Of a stretch of 64,000 bases of DNA, positions 42,701 through 51,284 are shown piece by piece. The stretch is from assembly GCF_014836635.1 (NCBI RefSeq), contig NZ_JACSQL010000001.1, positions 248,001 through 312,000 of the forward strand, read 5' to 3'. The position numbers were made by a program, and so were the translations under genes. A model generated the notes under the pieces. The model was not told where the DNA came from. It did not search any database and saw only the letters and a list, made by a program, of their open reading frames with translations. The stretch's first letter is position 1, and each line of letters opens with the position of its first letter. Source of the DNA: Paenibacillus gallinarum (GTDB lineage: Bacteria; Bacillota; Bacilli; Paenibacillales; Paenibacillaceae).

Positions 42701-43612
42701 ATGAGATACAGAAAAGTGCTGCATTATGATGCTTTTTCCTCTAAACCTAATAAAGGTAATCCAGCAGGGGTTGTACTGAATGCAGATGATTTAGATGAGG
42801 AATCAATGCAATCTATTGCAAGATCGGTAGGTTTTAATGAAACGGTCTTTGTGCTGAGATCCGAGAAGGCAGATGTAAGATTGAGGTATTTCACTCCGGG
42901 ACACGAGATTAATTTATGTGGACATGCGACCATCGCTGCTATGTATTGTTTAAAGACTTTAGGGATTCTTGACGTGGATCAAAATGAGATTGGAGTTGAA
43001 ACTAATGTTGGAGTGTTACCTATCTTTTTTGAAACAAGAGATGGCGAACATTTTATTACAATGAAGCAAGACAAACCTCGGTTTACTCCGTTTCAGGGTT
43101 CTATATCGAAGCTTGCTGAAAGTATCGGGATTACCGAAGAAGAAATTGACGCCACAATGCCGATTGTATTTGGAAGTACGGGGACATGGACCTTGTTACT
43201 ACCTATCAAAAATGTACATAGTTTCTCTAAAATGAAGCCCACTAATTCTATGTTTCCTGAGATTCTTACCCAAAATTCAAAAGCATCCATTCATCCGTTC
43301 AGCTTGGAAACGGTAGATGAGAATGCTTTTATGCATGCAAGACATTTTTCCTCTCCCTATTCAGGAACGATTGAAGATGCTATAACGGGAACAGCTTCCG
43401 GAGTTATGGGTGCTTATTATCTAACTTACCTAAACCAAAATGTTTCTGAAGTGAATTTTCTTGTTGAGCAAGGGCAAGAAGTAGGGCGAGAGGGAAGTGT
43501 ATGGGTAACCGTTAACCGTGGTGAGCAGAATATGGACGTATATGTGTCAGGGACAGGCGTCTATGTCAGAGAATTCGAAGTGTCGTATGCCTTAGCGGAG
43601 GAGAGAGTATAG
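42701..43612 (+). CDS. PhzF family isomerase/epimerase-like protein
   Basis: A 303-aa protein of the PhzF (phenazine-biosynthesis-like, diaminopimelate epimerase fold) family. It starts with YDAFSSKPNKGNPAGVVL (about 7-24) and has the catalytic Glu region ARSVGFNETVFVL and FTPGHEINLCGHATIAAMY. The second half repeats the fold (DAITGTASGVMGAYYL). The substrate is unknown. ATG 42701 with AGAAGG 8 bases upstream. The stop overlaps the start of the phosphotransferase gene by one base. Confidence 0.87.
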   Translation: MRYRKVLHYDAFSSKPNKGNPAGVVLNADDLDEESMQSIARSVGFNETVFVLRSEKADVRLRYFTPGHEINLCGHATIAAMYCLKTLGILDVDQNEIGVETNVGVLPIFFETRDGEHFITMKQDKPRFTPFQGSISKLAESIGITEEEIDATMPIVFGSTGTWTLLLPIKNVHSFSKMKPTNSMFPEILTQNSKASIHPFSLETVDENAFMHARHFSSPYSGTIEDAITGTASGVMGAYYLTYLNQNVSEVNFLVEQGQEVGREGSVWVTVNRGEQNMDVYVSGTGVYVREFEVSYALAEERV

Positions 43613-44616
43613 TGAATGATTCCTATCATATTCAGTTTGAAAAATTGTGCTGTACATGTAACTTGGGAGAAATAACGAAAGCACCGGTGAAAGTATCAGG
43701 CGGGCTATTACACCGGATGTTTGCCATCGAAACGACAAAAGGAAAGTACGCGGTAAAAGCATTGAATCCGCAAATTATGGAAAGACCAACAGCACTTCCT
43801 AATTATATTAGAGCCGAAAAAGTAGCTGTTATTGCCTCTACACGTTTGCCTGCTCTTCCGGCGATGATCATAGAAGGCGAATTTATTCAGAAGATAGATC
43901 ATCAGTACTATCTTATTTTTGAATGGATCGAAGGAAATCCTTTGAAACCTGATGAAATAGATGTGTCTCATTGTAAGAAGATAGGGGCTATTCTCAGTGA
44001 TATCCACAATACGGATTTTTCTCAAATAGAGAATCATATGGTCCTGGATCAAATGAAAGAAATAGATTGGGGATTTTATTTAGAAGAAGGAAAAAAAGCC
44101 GGCTCTGTTTGGGTGAGTCTATTACGTGATACGGTTAACCAACTATACATCTGGACTGAGAAAACAAAACAATCCCCTATGAAGTTATCATCTGATATGG
44201 TTATTAGTCACCGAGATTTAGAACCAAAAAACGTCATGTGGAGTCAAGGGAACCCCATCATTATAGACTGGGAGTCCGCGGGAGCTATCCATCCGAAGCA
44301 TGATGTAGTGGAGACCGCGCTATATTGGTCTGTAAATGAAACAGGAGGTATAAATAGAGAGAAATTAAATGCTTTTGTGAATAGTTATTTTCAGAAACAG
44401 AGCGGAGAAGTAGAAACAGATTGGGGAATGGTGCTGTCTCTTGGTTTTCAGGGCAAGTTAGAGTGGCTCGAATATAGCCTTAAACGCTCATTAAACATAG
44501 AAAGCACTGACGCGAATGATCAAGAACAAGGCACAGCCGAGGTGACAGGTACCATCATGGCACTAAAAGCCTATGAAGATCTGATTCCAACTCTAGAGAC
44601 TTGGCTTAATAGGTAA
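43612..44616 (+). CDS. Phosphotransferase, APH family
   Basis: A 334-aa kinase-fold protein. The ATP lysine is in GKYAVKALNPQ (about 44-54), the catalytic loop is VISHRDLEPKNVMW (about 202-215), and the metal motif is IIIDWESAG. It phosphorylates an unknown hydroxyl group; antibiotic, choline or thiamine-like substrates are possible. GTG start overlapping the end of the PhzF gene, so the two are co-translated. A second family member is at 30574. Confidence 0.83.
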   Translation: MNDSYHIQFEKLCCTCNLGEITKAPVKVSGGLLHRMFAIETTKGKYAVKALNPQIMERPTALPNYIRAEKVAVIASTRLPALPAMIIEGEFIQKIDHQYYLIFEWIEGNPLKPDEIDVSHCKKIGAILSDIHNTDFSQIENHMVLDQMKEIDWGFYLEEGKKAGSVWVSLLRDTVNQLYIWTEKTKQSPMKLSSDMVISHRDLEPKNVMWSQGNPIIIDWESAGAIHPKHDVVETALYWSVNETGGINREKLNAFVNSYFQKQSGEVETDWGMVLSLGFQGKLEWLEYSLKRSLNIESTDANDQEQGTAEVTGTIMALKAYEDLIPTLETWLNR

Positions 44617-44645
44617 ACATTTAATAATGACATGAGGTGAGGTAA

Positions 44646-45272
44646 ATGGGGACTACATTTTTTCTAGTAAGGCATGGAATAAAGGAAAAAGCCATAGGTG
44701 ATGTTCCAATCACTCCACAAGGTATCATCCAAGCACAATCTACTGCTGAGCATGTTAGTAAGATACCGATCCATGCAATCATCTCTAGTCCGCTTCGAAG
44801 AGCTATAGAAACAGCGGAGTATATTGCTGCTAAAACAAACGTAGAGATCATCGTAGATGACCGTTTACGGGAGCGTGCGAACTGGGGAGATCTACCGGAA
44901 CAGACATTTGAGGAATTTATTCAGATGTGGGATAAATGTACTCGGGAACCCGACTATATTCCTCCGATAGGTGATTCTGTGAAATCCGCTTGTAAAAGAA
45001 TGTCCTCCTTATTAACGAGTCTAGCAGAAGAATATCCTTCTGGAAGTAATATTATCATTGTTACCCATGGAGGATTGATTACTGATTATATTGTGAATAC
45101 ATTTTCAGAGGATGTGCTCCATCATTTTCATCCCCAGTTTGTTGCGGAACAAAGCAGTTTAGTATCTGAATGTTCGATTACTACACTTACTTTTGATGGT
45201 CAGAATTATACGATTGATTGTTTTGCCTCAATAGAACATTTAATGAATGAACAAGAGGAAAATAAAAAATGA
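44646..45272 (+). CDS. Histidine phosphatase family protein
   Basis: A 208-aa phosphatase with the catalytic LVRHGIKEKA (about 7-16), ISSPLRRAIETAEYI (about 42-56) and late histidine in IIVTHGGLIT. It is distinct from the copy at 9340 in its longer middle region (REPDYIPPIGDSVKSACKRM). GAGGTGAGGTAA before ATG. It overlaps the following P-loop gene by 4 bases. Confidence 0.85.
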   Translation: MGTTFFLVRHGIKEKAIGDVPITPQGIIQAQSTAEHVSKIPIHAIISSPLRRAIETAEYIAAKTNVEIIVDDRLRERANWGDLPEQTFEEFIQMWDKCTREPDYIPPIGDSVKSACKRMSSLLTSLAEEYPSGSNIIIVTHGGLITDYIVNTFSEDVLHHFHPQFVAEQSSLVSECSITTLTFDGQNYTIDCFASIEHLMNEQEENKK

Positions 45273-45793
45273 AAATTATGGTCATTGGTTCAAGCGGTTC
45301 CGGGAAGTCAACATTTTCGCGTGAACTTGGGGAGATATTGAATGTACCTGTGTACCATCTAGATCTCTACTACTGGAAGCCAGGTTGGATCGAAACACCT
45401 AGAACTGAATGGGATGATGTTAACTACCAATTGGTTGCGAAAGATCAGTGGATCATTGATGGACACTATGGAAGAACACTGGATATACGGTTACAAGCAG
45501 CAGACGTTATTATATTTTTCGATATATCACCTGTGATCACGACATACCGAGTAATAAAACGCAGAGTACAATATCATGGCAAGACAAGACCTGATTTAAA
45601 TGAAGGTTGTCCGGAGTCGATTGACTGGCCGTTTATTAAGTATGGTTGGAATTTCAGGAAAGATAAAAGACCGAATATATTAAAAAAGCTAGAGGAATAT
45701 ACAGATAAGAAAATCATCATTATCAAACGCCCTGGCGAAGCCCGAAGGTTATTAAATAAGATCAGAACAGATGGAGATGGTACACGCATATGA
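45269..45793 (+). CDS. P-loop kinase, FlaR/adenylate-kinase-like
   Basis: A 174-aa ATPase/kinase with Walker A GSSGSGKSTFSREL (residues 7-20), the VYHLDLYYWKPGW segment and QWIIDGHYG (about 69-77), the pattern of proteins annotated as topology modulation factor or FlaR-related. The real role is probably nucleotide or small-molecule phosphorylation. It overlaps both neighbours by 4 bases (ATGA), so three genes are translationally coupled. Confidence 0.8.
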   Translation: MKIMVIGSSGSGKSTFSRELGEILNVPVYHLDLYYWKPGWIETPRTEWDDVNYQLVAKDQWIIDGHYGRTLDIRLQAADVIIFFDISPVITTYRVIKRRVQYHGKTRPDLNEGCPESIDWPFIKYGWNFRKDKRPNILKKLEEYTDKKIIIIKRPGEARRLLNKIRTDGDGTRI

Positions 45794-46320
45794 ACTACTC
45801 GTTGTATCATTATTTTGATAGAAAAACTGGACCATTTAGGAACCTTTCAAGTTTACCTCTGCAAAAAGCGATAGATATTTCTAAACAGATTAATAAAGAA
45901 GGAAAGACATTTGCGAGTCAAAGGTCTCTTGATTATATCGAGATTAGAAGAGAACTTGAAATGCTTGCAAGAGAACAATTTATTGCTAAAGGCGGCAAAC
46001 CAATAAACTCCTTCCCTCATTACATGACATTAGGAGCGTGTGATTGGCTTAAGTCATGGTACATCAATCCGGATTGGATTGTACTACATTGGGATGATTT
46101 CATAGAGTCATCTATTAGTTTTACATACGGTGATCTTTTCCCAACCATGCGAGTTAAAGATGATAAACCCTATCGAGGACAAGTCTACACGAAGCAGGAA
46201 ATTATTGAAGTGATCAACGAATATGGAATGCCCCAGGATTGGAATAAACAAGGGGATAAAGGGCCGGAAAGATATATTGAAGTTCAGATCTGGGATGATG
46301 ATGTAATTAAGAGATATTAA
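45790..46320 (+). CDS. Hypothetical protein
   Basis: A 176-aa soluble protein with no membrane segment. It starts MNYSLYHYFDRKTGPFRNLS and has aromatic segments (HYMTLGACDWLKSWY; WIVLHWDDF). It looks like a conserved Bacillales protein, but I cannot name a family. Its start overlaps the P-loop kinase gene by 4 bases, so a shared task is likely. The end of the gene leads after 28 bases to the M24 gene. Confidence 0.65.
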   Translation: MNYSLYHYFDRKTGPFRNLSSLPLQKAIDISKQINKEGKTFASQRSLDYIEIRRELEMLAREQFIAKGGKPINSFPHYMTLGACDWLKSWYINPDWIVLHWDDFIESSISFTYGDLFPTMRVKDDKPYRGQVYTKQEIIEVINEYGMPQDWNKQGDKGPERYIEVQIWDDDVIKRY

Positions 46321-46348
46321 TAACATTACTTTTACGAAGGAGTATCCT

Positions 46349-46963
46349 ATGAATGCACAGGAACTAGCCATACAAGCGTGTAAAATCTCTAGAGAATATC
46401 TCAAACCAGGTATTTCTGAAAAGCAATTTGCAGATATTTGTGAAAAAACAATGCATTCCCTAGGAGCAGAAGATGTATGGTATCCCATGCTTGTCAATTT
46501 CAATACTAATTCAAGATTTTGCACCCGGGCAAACCACTTACCCTCTGATGATGTTTATTTATTGAAGGATGACATTGTATTGATCGATTTTAGTCCGAAG
46601 GTAAACGGTTATTGGGGAGATTATTCAGAAACCATCGTGATTGGTGAAAATGAAGCATATTCCCGTCTTGCTGCAGACGCAAAGTTTATTTTCGAACAGA
46701 CCTTTGATTACGCAAAAAGATGTAATACCATCGGAGAATTATTCACCTTTTGTGACAGCTTAATAGGATCAATGGGCTATCAATTACTAGATCCAAGTGG
46801 AAATATTGGACATTCCATTGAGGACGAGAACAACCATGCAAAGAGGATATTTATAAGTCCCGATAATCGAAACACATTACTTAAAGGAAAAAGTTGGGCT
46901 ATCGAACCTCATATAGGTAAAGGGCAATATGGGGCAAAGTTCGAAGACGTAATAGACTGTTGA
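46349..46963 (+). CDS. M24 family metallopeptidase-like protein (compact)
   Basis: A 204-aa pita-bread-fold protein. Metal ligands appear in order: IDFSPKVNGYWGDYSE (two Asp, about 76-90), GNIGHSIE (His, about 152), AIEPHIG (Glu, about 190) and AKFEDVID (Glu, about 200). Normal Xaa-Pro peptidases have an N-terminal domain that is lacking here, so only the catalytic domain remains, slightly shorter than methionine aminopeptidase. It may act on an unusual substrate. AAGGAG 8 bases before ATG. Confidence 0.8.
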   Translation: MNAQELAIQACKISREYLKPGISEKQFADICEKTMHSLGAEDVWYPMLVNFNTNSRFCTRANHLPSDDVYLLKDDIVLIDFSPKVNGYWGDYSETIVIGENEAYSRLAADAKFIFEQTFDYAKRCNTIGELFTFCDSLIGSMGYQLLDPSGNIGHSIEDENNHAKRIFISPDNRNTLLKGKSWAIEPHIGKGQYGAKFEDVIDC

Positions 46964-47014
46964 TTAATCATAATCATAGCAGCTAGGGACTTTAGACAAT
47001 ATAAAATAAAGGAT

Positions 47015-47374
47015 ATGGTTGAGATCAAAAAAAGACGAGTGTTACTTATTTTTATGGCGATTATCATCATTACAGTTGTCATAACGCCTGTCATATACGT
47101 GCAGGTAAACAAATACAAATATGCGGATAGAGTAACTAATTATCTATTGGAAGAAGAGAAATATAGCAGAGAAGAAATAGAATCTGTAAAAGGGGTTTGG
47201 GGAAAGAAGTTACCTTCTTTTTATACACTCGTGATCTTTAAGGATGAACCTTATGTGGAATATGTGTACTTTGCTCATAGTGAAATCATACAATTTGACT
47301 ACCGATTGACTGAAGAGGGTGAGGAAAAAGGAGTTGCGAAATCGAAGCTGAAACATTATGTACCCCACAATTAG
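47015..47374 (+). CDS. Membrane-anchored DUF3139-like protein
   Basis: A 119-aa protein with a basic start (KKRR), one membrane helix (VLLIFMAIIIITVVITPVIY) and an outer domain with LLEEEKYSREEIESVKGVW and FKDEPYVEYVY. This matches, as far as I recall, DUF3139, a family of small Bacillales proteins of unknown function. AAAGG is very near the ATG, so the start is less certain. Confidence 0.68.
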   Translation: MVEIKKRRVLLIFMAIIIITVVITPVIYVQVNKYKYADRVTNYLLEEEKYSREEIESVKGVWGKKLPSFYTLVIFKDEPYVEYVYFAHSEIIQFDYRLTEEGEEKGVAKSKLKHYVPHN

Positions 47375-47388
47375 AGGAGGGTGTTCCC

Positions 47389-47784
47389 ATGATTATTTAC
47401 TCAGAGGAAAAAGTACAAGATGCGAGTGATGTAGCACAAGTATTTAAGAATTCCGGAATAAAACGCCCTTATGAAGACTACGAACGAATACAAAGAATGA
47501 TAGATAACGCAGATATATTAATTACGGCTTGGACTAACGGGAAAATGATCGGAGTTGCAAGAGCGATAACGGATTGTTCGTATTGCTGTTATTTATCTGA
47601 TCTAGCAGTAGATTCAGCCTACCAAAAGGATGGAATTGGAACAGAACTGGTCCATCGTGTACAAGCTCAAATTGGAGAGGAGTGTTCTTTGGTACTTCTT
47701 TCTGCACCAGAAGCAGTAGAGTATTACCCTCGATTAGGATTTGAAAAAGCAGATAAAGCATTTGTAATGAAAAGAAAGAAATAA
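47389..47784 (+). CDS. GNAT acetyltransferase (small)
   Basis: A 131-aa single-domain GNAT close to the minimum size. The acetyl-CoA region is CCYLSDLAVDSAYQKDGIGT (about 65-84), followed by EYYPRLGFEKADKAFVMKRK. Enzymes of this size often modify aminoglycosides or polyamines. GAGGAGGGTG before ATG. A decayed methyltransferase end follows. Confidence 0.87.
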   Translation: MIIYSEEKVQDASDVAQVFKNSGIKRPYEDYERIQRMIDNADILITAWTNGKMIGVARAITDCSYCCYLSDLAVDSAYQKDGIGTELVHRVQAQIGEECSLVLLSAPEAVEYYPRLGFEKADKAFVMKRKK

Positions 47785-47877
47785 ACAGAGATCAAGCATA
47801 TAGACTATAACAATAAGGAATTTGTGTTTGAAGATATTGACCTAAGATGGATTGCAGTTGGCAAGAAACAACAATGA
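47785..47877 (+). pseudogene. Decayed 3' end of a gene, methyltransferase-like tail
   Basis: Directly after the GNAT stop, an open frame without a start reads EIKHIDYNNKEFVFEDIDLR then WIAVGKKQQ and a stop. The ending DLRWIAVGKK has the look of the final strand of class I SAM methyltransferases. Nothing of the front part is present. The call is based on this tail only. Confidence 0.4.
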
Positions 47878-47945
47878 AGATAGGGAAATCAACTGAAGAG
47901 TAGTAAGTTTCTATGTTGGCGTATGAAGCTGAGAGAGGTGGACTA

Positions 47946-48731
47946 ATGAAACATTTTACTTTTGATATTCCTGTAGAGAAAAGAGTCTATAAAAAGGCAC
48001 ATCGGGACTTACATTTGTACATTAGCAAACCGGAATCAGAAGGGGAAAATAGACCGGCTTTATTATTTTTTAATGGTGGGAGTTTTAAGAAAAATCCAAT
48101 AACTCCAGATCAATTTCAGCATCAAGCTAAACACTTTTCAAGTAAAGGGATTGTAAGTATTTGCGTTGATTATCGGAATGGATCGGATGATAATTTCACC
48201 CCTGTACAAGCGATCTGTGATGTGAAGTCTAGCATTCGGTGGGTCAAGGATCATCACCTAGAGTTAGGGATAGATCCGAATCGTATCATTGTGTGCGGTG
48301 CATCGGCGGGCGGATATATTACCGTTTCGGCTTTCATGTTCCCGGAAATCGATGATGAAATGAATAATACAACCGATTATAACGTGAGCGAGCTGATTAT
48401 TTTTGCGGCGGGTATGGATGCTGTAGATATTACAACTCGGCTCTTTCCTGACTTGGTGCCTATGTCGCAAACTTTCTCGCCTAAGCATCATATCAAGCGT
48501 TGTTTACCGCGAACCCTGTGGATGTGTGGGACTGGGGATGTTCTATATGAAGAGAATAAAGAATTCATTCAACAGATGAAGGAAGCCGGGAATGATATAC
48601 GGTTTTTGACCTATGATAGTATGGAGCATGGATTTTTTAATTATGGAAGGCATGAGAACTTGTATTTTGAAAAAACAACAAAAGATATGGAGAACTACCT
48701 AAAAGAAATGCATTATATAATAGAAGATTAA
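47946..48731 (+). CDS. Alpha/beta hydrolase (esterase/lipase, HSL-like)
   Basis: A 261-aa alpha/beta hydrolase. The oxyanion region is ALLFFNGGSFKKNP (GG, about 39-52), the nucleophile elbow VCGASAGGYIT (about 119-129), the acid in CGTGDVLYEEN and the His in MEHGFFNYG. It hydrolyses an ester or carbamate. The inner ATG 47946 is preferred (GAGAGGTGG upstream); the ORF reading from 47913 lacks a site. Confidence 0.85.
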   Translation: MKHFTFDIPVEKRVYKKAHRDLHLYISKPESEGENRPALLFFNGGSFKKNPITPDQFQHQAKHFSSKGIVSICVDYRNGSDDNFTPVQAICDVKSSIRWVKDHHLELGIDPNRIIVCGASAGGYITVSAFMFPEIDDEMNNTTDYNVSELIIFAAGMDAVDITTRLFPDLVPMSQTFSPKHHIKRCLPRTLWMCGTGDVLYEENKEFIQQMKEAGNDIRFLTYDSMEHGFFNYGRHENLYFEKTTKDMENYLKEMHYIIED

Positions 48732-48777
48732 AGGCATTTCCTCTACATAATATCTAATAAAGAAAAGAGGGTGTTAT

Positions 48778-49251
48778 ATGATCTATCAGTTCAATCGAGA
48801 ATGGCTTGTTAAGAAATTTCAGGAGATACAGAGAAGGATTCTCCTTGTCATGGAACAACTCAGTGAGGAACAATTGAATTGGAAGCCGAATGAGCAGAGT
48901 CATCGTATTGCTAATTTAGTACTTCATATCGAAGGTAATATAAAAGAAAGAATCGCCAAGGGAATATTGCACCAGAATATAGTCCGAGATCGAGAAGCTG
49001 AATTCTCAGCTGTATTTATTTCAAAAGCCGAGTTAACTGCCATAGTAGAAGGGAATTTTAACTTTTTAATTGATATCGTGAGTAAACTGACAGATAGGGA
49101 ATTAGAGCAAACGCAATTAGTCAGGAATAAGGAACGAACAAATATAGACATTTTGCATCAGTGCGCAGCTCATTATTCCGAGCATATGGGACAGATCTTC
49201 TACATTGCGAAGCTTTGCCTAAATGAAAGCTATAAATCAACTTCGATATAA
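48778..49251 (+). CDS. DinB-fold protein (DUF1572-like)
   Basis: A 157-aa four-helix metal-binding protein of the DinB/YfiT superfamily. The first helix has LSEEQLNWKPNEQSHRIANL (about 24-43), a His in LVLHIEGNIKERI, and the last helix AAHYSEHMGQIFYIAK carries the other histidines. Relatives are thiol-dependent transferases (bacillithiol type), so detoxification is a fair guess. AAAGAGGGTG before ATG; terminator downstream. Confidence 0.8.
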   Translation: MIYQFNREWLVKKFQEIQRRILLVMEQLSEEQLNWKPNEQSHRIANLVLHIEGNIKERIAKGILHQNIVRDREAEFSAVFISKAELTAIVEGNFNFLIDIVSKLTDRELEQTQLVRNKERTNIDILHQCAAHYSEHMGQIFYIAKLCLNESYKSTSI

Positions 49252-49283
49252 CGAAAGAAGGCACAATTTAATATCAATATCGT

Positions 49284-49327
49284 AAGCAGGGAAGCGAGAA
49301 CTAGATTTTCGCGGAGCTGCTTTTTTA
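49284..49327 (+). terminator. Terminator after the DinB-fold gene
   Basis: AAGCAG pairs with CTGCTT and an inner CGAGAA/TTTTCG stem, followed by TTTTTT. Confidence 0.75.
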
Positions 49328-49424
49328 TTTCTAAAATATGGAGCGAATTAGCTGAAGATAAATTCTTCCATATGGTTTAAAATACAAAATAAGGAATTTG
49401 GAAAAAGGAGGGAAACCAAAACTT

Positions 49425-50060
49425 ATGGCTACTGTAGGATTACTTGGAATGATTCATGATGAAGAGTTGAGACAGAAATATCATTGTACATTACCGCTTT
49501 ACAAAGAGACAATATTAGAATTTGCCCCGGATTTGATCTGTGGAGAAGTTCATCCACTTAGTTGGAAGAGATACCTGGAAGATAACACGGATAAGGGATA
49601 TTGGGGAGAGCCGGCAAGTGAATACTGGGATCTGATTTTTCCATTATGTGAAGAAAAACAAATCGAATTTGTTCCGATTGATTGGTTTGAACTAGATGTA
49701 TGGAATAATTTTGGCCCTTTTGTAGATTTCCCCGAAGATCAAAAGAATGTCTATGAATTAATGGAGAAAGATTGGTCTACAGAGCAGTTGCAAACGTCCC
49801 TGTATGGAGAGATTCCATTTAACTCCAAAGAATTTGATGTGATAACGAAACAGAAATATGAATGGCTAAAGGGTCTTAATGAAAGATCATATCAACTCAG
49901 GTGGCATATTCGTAATCAAATTATGGTTGAGAGAGTAAGAAATACCTACGAGAAATATCCGAACAAAAGAATTTTATGTACGGTAGGAGCAGATCATAAC
50001 TACTTTTTTGAAGAAGAATTAAAGAAGGACCCTATTGAATTTATTTATCCGATTCGTTAA
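49425..50060 (+). CDS. Hypothetical protein, TIKI/TraB-like fold suggested
   Basis: A 211-aa soluble protein. The front (VGLLGMIHDEELR, then FAPDLICGEVHPLSW) and the end (RILCTVGADHNYFFEEEL) place a His after a Gly-rich strand, an acidic E in the second strand and a GxxH near the end, as in the TIKI/TraB/EreA superfamily. This is a weak similarity by eye. ATG 49425 is chosen over TTG 49398, whose codons overlap the AAGGAGG site. Confidence 0.55.
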   Translation: MATVGLLGMIHDEELRQKYHCTLPLYKETILEFAPDLICGEVHPLSWKRYLEDNTDKGYWGEPASEYWDLIFPLCEEKQIEFVPIDWFELDVWNNFGPFVDFPEDQKNVYELMEKDWSTEQLQTSLYGEIPFNSKEFDVITKQKYEWLKGLNERSYQLRWHIRNQIMVERVRNTYEKYPNKRILCTVGADHNYFFEEELKKDPIEFIYPIR

Positions 50061-50096
50061 TAAGCGGGGAACAAATAAGATGGTGGAGGCATAATC

Positions 50097-50783
50097 ATGG
50101 CGACTTGGGTTACTCATTTTAGGATTGCTGAGAGATTAATAGACTTGGGGTTACCTGTATGTAAAGAAGAATTCGTAGTCGGGAATATTGGTCCGGATTG
50201 TGGAATTTACCGTGAGGGCGCAGGATTCATTCCTCCAAAGGAAATAACTCATTTTCAAATCGATAGAAAAATAGACGCAGACTTATTTTATAATCAGTAC
50301 CTTCTTCATAACGAGAAAGATATCCATACGAAAAAGGTGTCTTTTTATCTGGGCTATTATCTTCATTTAGTGACCGATCAGGAGTGGAACAAATGTTACC
50401 AAGCTAAAAAGAAAGAACCATTATATCAAAATATCCTAGAATCACCTGAATATTGGAGTTTAATTAAAGGGGATTGGTATGGCATCGACTTTCAGTATTT
50501 GAAAAACAACAAAGATCATATCTTTTGGACCACATTTCAAAATATTACCGACTTTCCGAATTATTTAGAATTTTTCCCTAAAGGACAAGTGGATGAACAG
50601 ATCAGGGGGATCACATCGTTTTATTTGGAAAATACAATTCCGAATGATCATCATTTTATATATCTCACACAAAGTGAAGTAGATGAATTCGTGGAGCATA
50701 CGGTATCTAGAATTATTGAAATACTAGAACCACGTATCGATAAAATGAGGATTAGGAGAGATAATTATGACACAATCCATTGA
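50097..50783 (+). CDS. Zinc-dependent phospholipase C-like protein
   Basis: A 228-aa helical protein of the zinc-dependent phospholipase C/S1-P1 nuclease-like class. Metal ligands are seen in ATWVTHFRIAERL (start, residues 2-14), VVGNIGPDCG (about 27-36), EITHFQI, and YLGYYLHLVTDQEW (about 86-99). It has no signal peptide, so it acts inside the cell. Small proteins of this type are common in Bacillales; their substrates are unknown. GTGGAGG before ATG. It overlaps the RidA gene by 17 bases. Confidence 0.8.
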   Translation: MATWVTHFRIAERLIDLGLPVCKEEFVVGNIGPDCGIYREGAGFIPPKEITHFQIDRKIDADLFYNQYLLHNEKDIHTKKVSFYLGYYLHLVTDQEWNKCYQAKKKEPLYQNILESPEYWSLIKGDWYGIDFQYLKNNKDHIFWTTFQNITDFPNYLEFFPKGQVDEQIRGITSFYLENTIPNDHHFIYLTQSEVDEFVEHTVSRIIEILEPRIDKMRIRRDNYDTIH

Positions 50784-51222
50784 AATAAAGTTAAAAGAGA
50801 TGAATATAACTTTGCCAGCTTCAAGTAACCCGGCTGCTCAGTATACAAATTATGTTATTGTTAATGGAGTCATGTTTGTCTCTGGTAAAGGACCATCTGG
50901 TCAGCCGAGAGGTAAACTCGGCTCTACATACACAACTCAAGAAGGATATGAGTTCGCTAGAACAACAGGAATTGAGATTTTAGCTGTACTGAAAGATGCA
51001 CTAGGTAGTTTAGACAAAGTGAAGCGTGTTGTAAAGATTCAAGGCTTTGTGAATGCAGAACCTGGCTTTGAAGAGCACCATAAAGTGTTAAATGGGACAT
51101 CTGATCTCATGTATAAGGTTTTTGGAGAAAAAGGAGTTCACGCAAGATCCGTATTAGGGGCTGTATCGGTAAGAGATAATCTTCCCATCATTGTGGATTC
51201 TATATTTGAAGTGGAAGAATAG
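50767..51222 (+). CDS. RidA/YjgF family protein
   Basis: A 151-aa protein of the RidA family, which clears reactive enamine/imine intermediates. Segments YTNYVIVNGVMFVSGKGPSG (about 26-45), DKVKRVVKIQGFVNAEPGFE, and GVHARSVLGAVSVRDNLPI (catalytic Arg in HARS) are typical of the longer form. It overlaps the phospholipase-like gene by 17 bases, with AGGAGAG before ATG. Confidence 0.87.
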   Translation: MTQSIEIKLKEMNITLPASSNPAAQYTNYVIVNGVMFVSGKGPSGQPRGKLGSTYTTQEGYEFARTTGIEILAVLKDALGSLDKVKRVVKIQGFVNAEPGFEEHHKVLNGTSDLMYKVFGEKGVHARSVLGAVSVRDNLPIIVDSIFEVEE

Positions 51223-51284
51223 ACAACTATGAAGTTTTGGAAAACGCTATCACACCTATGAATATTAGAGATTGGAGCTAACAC

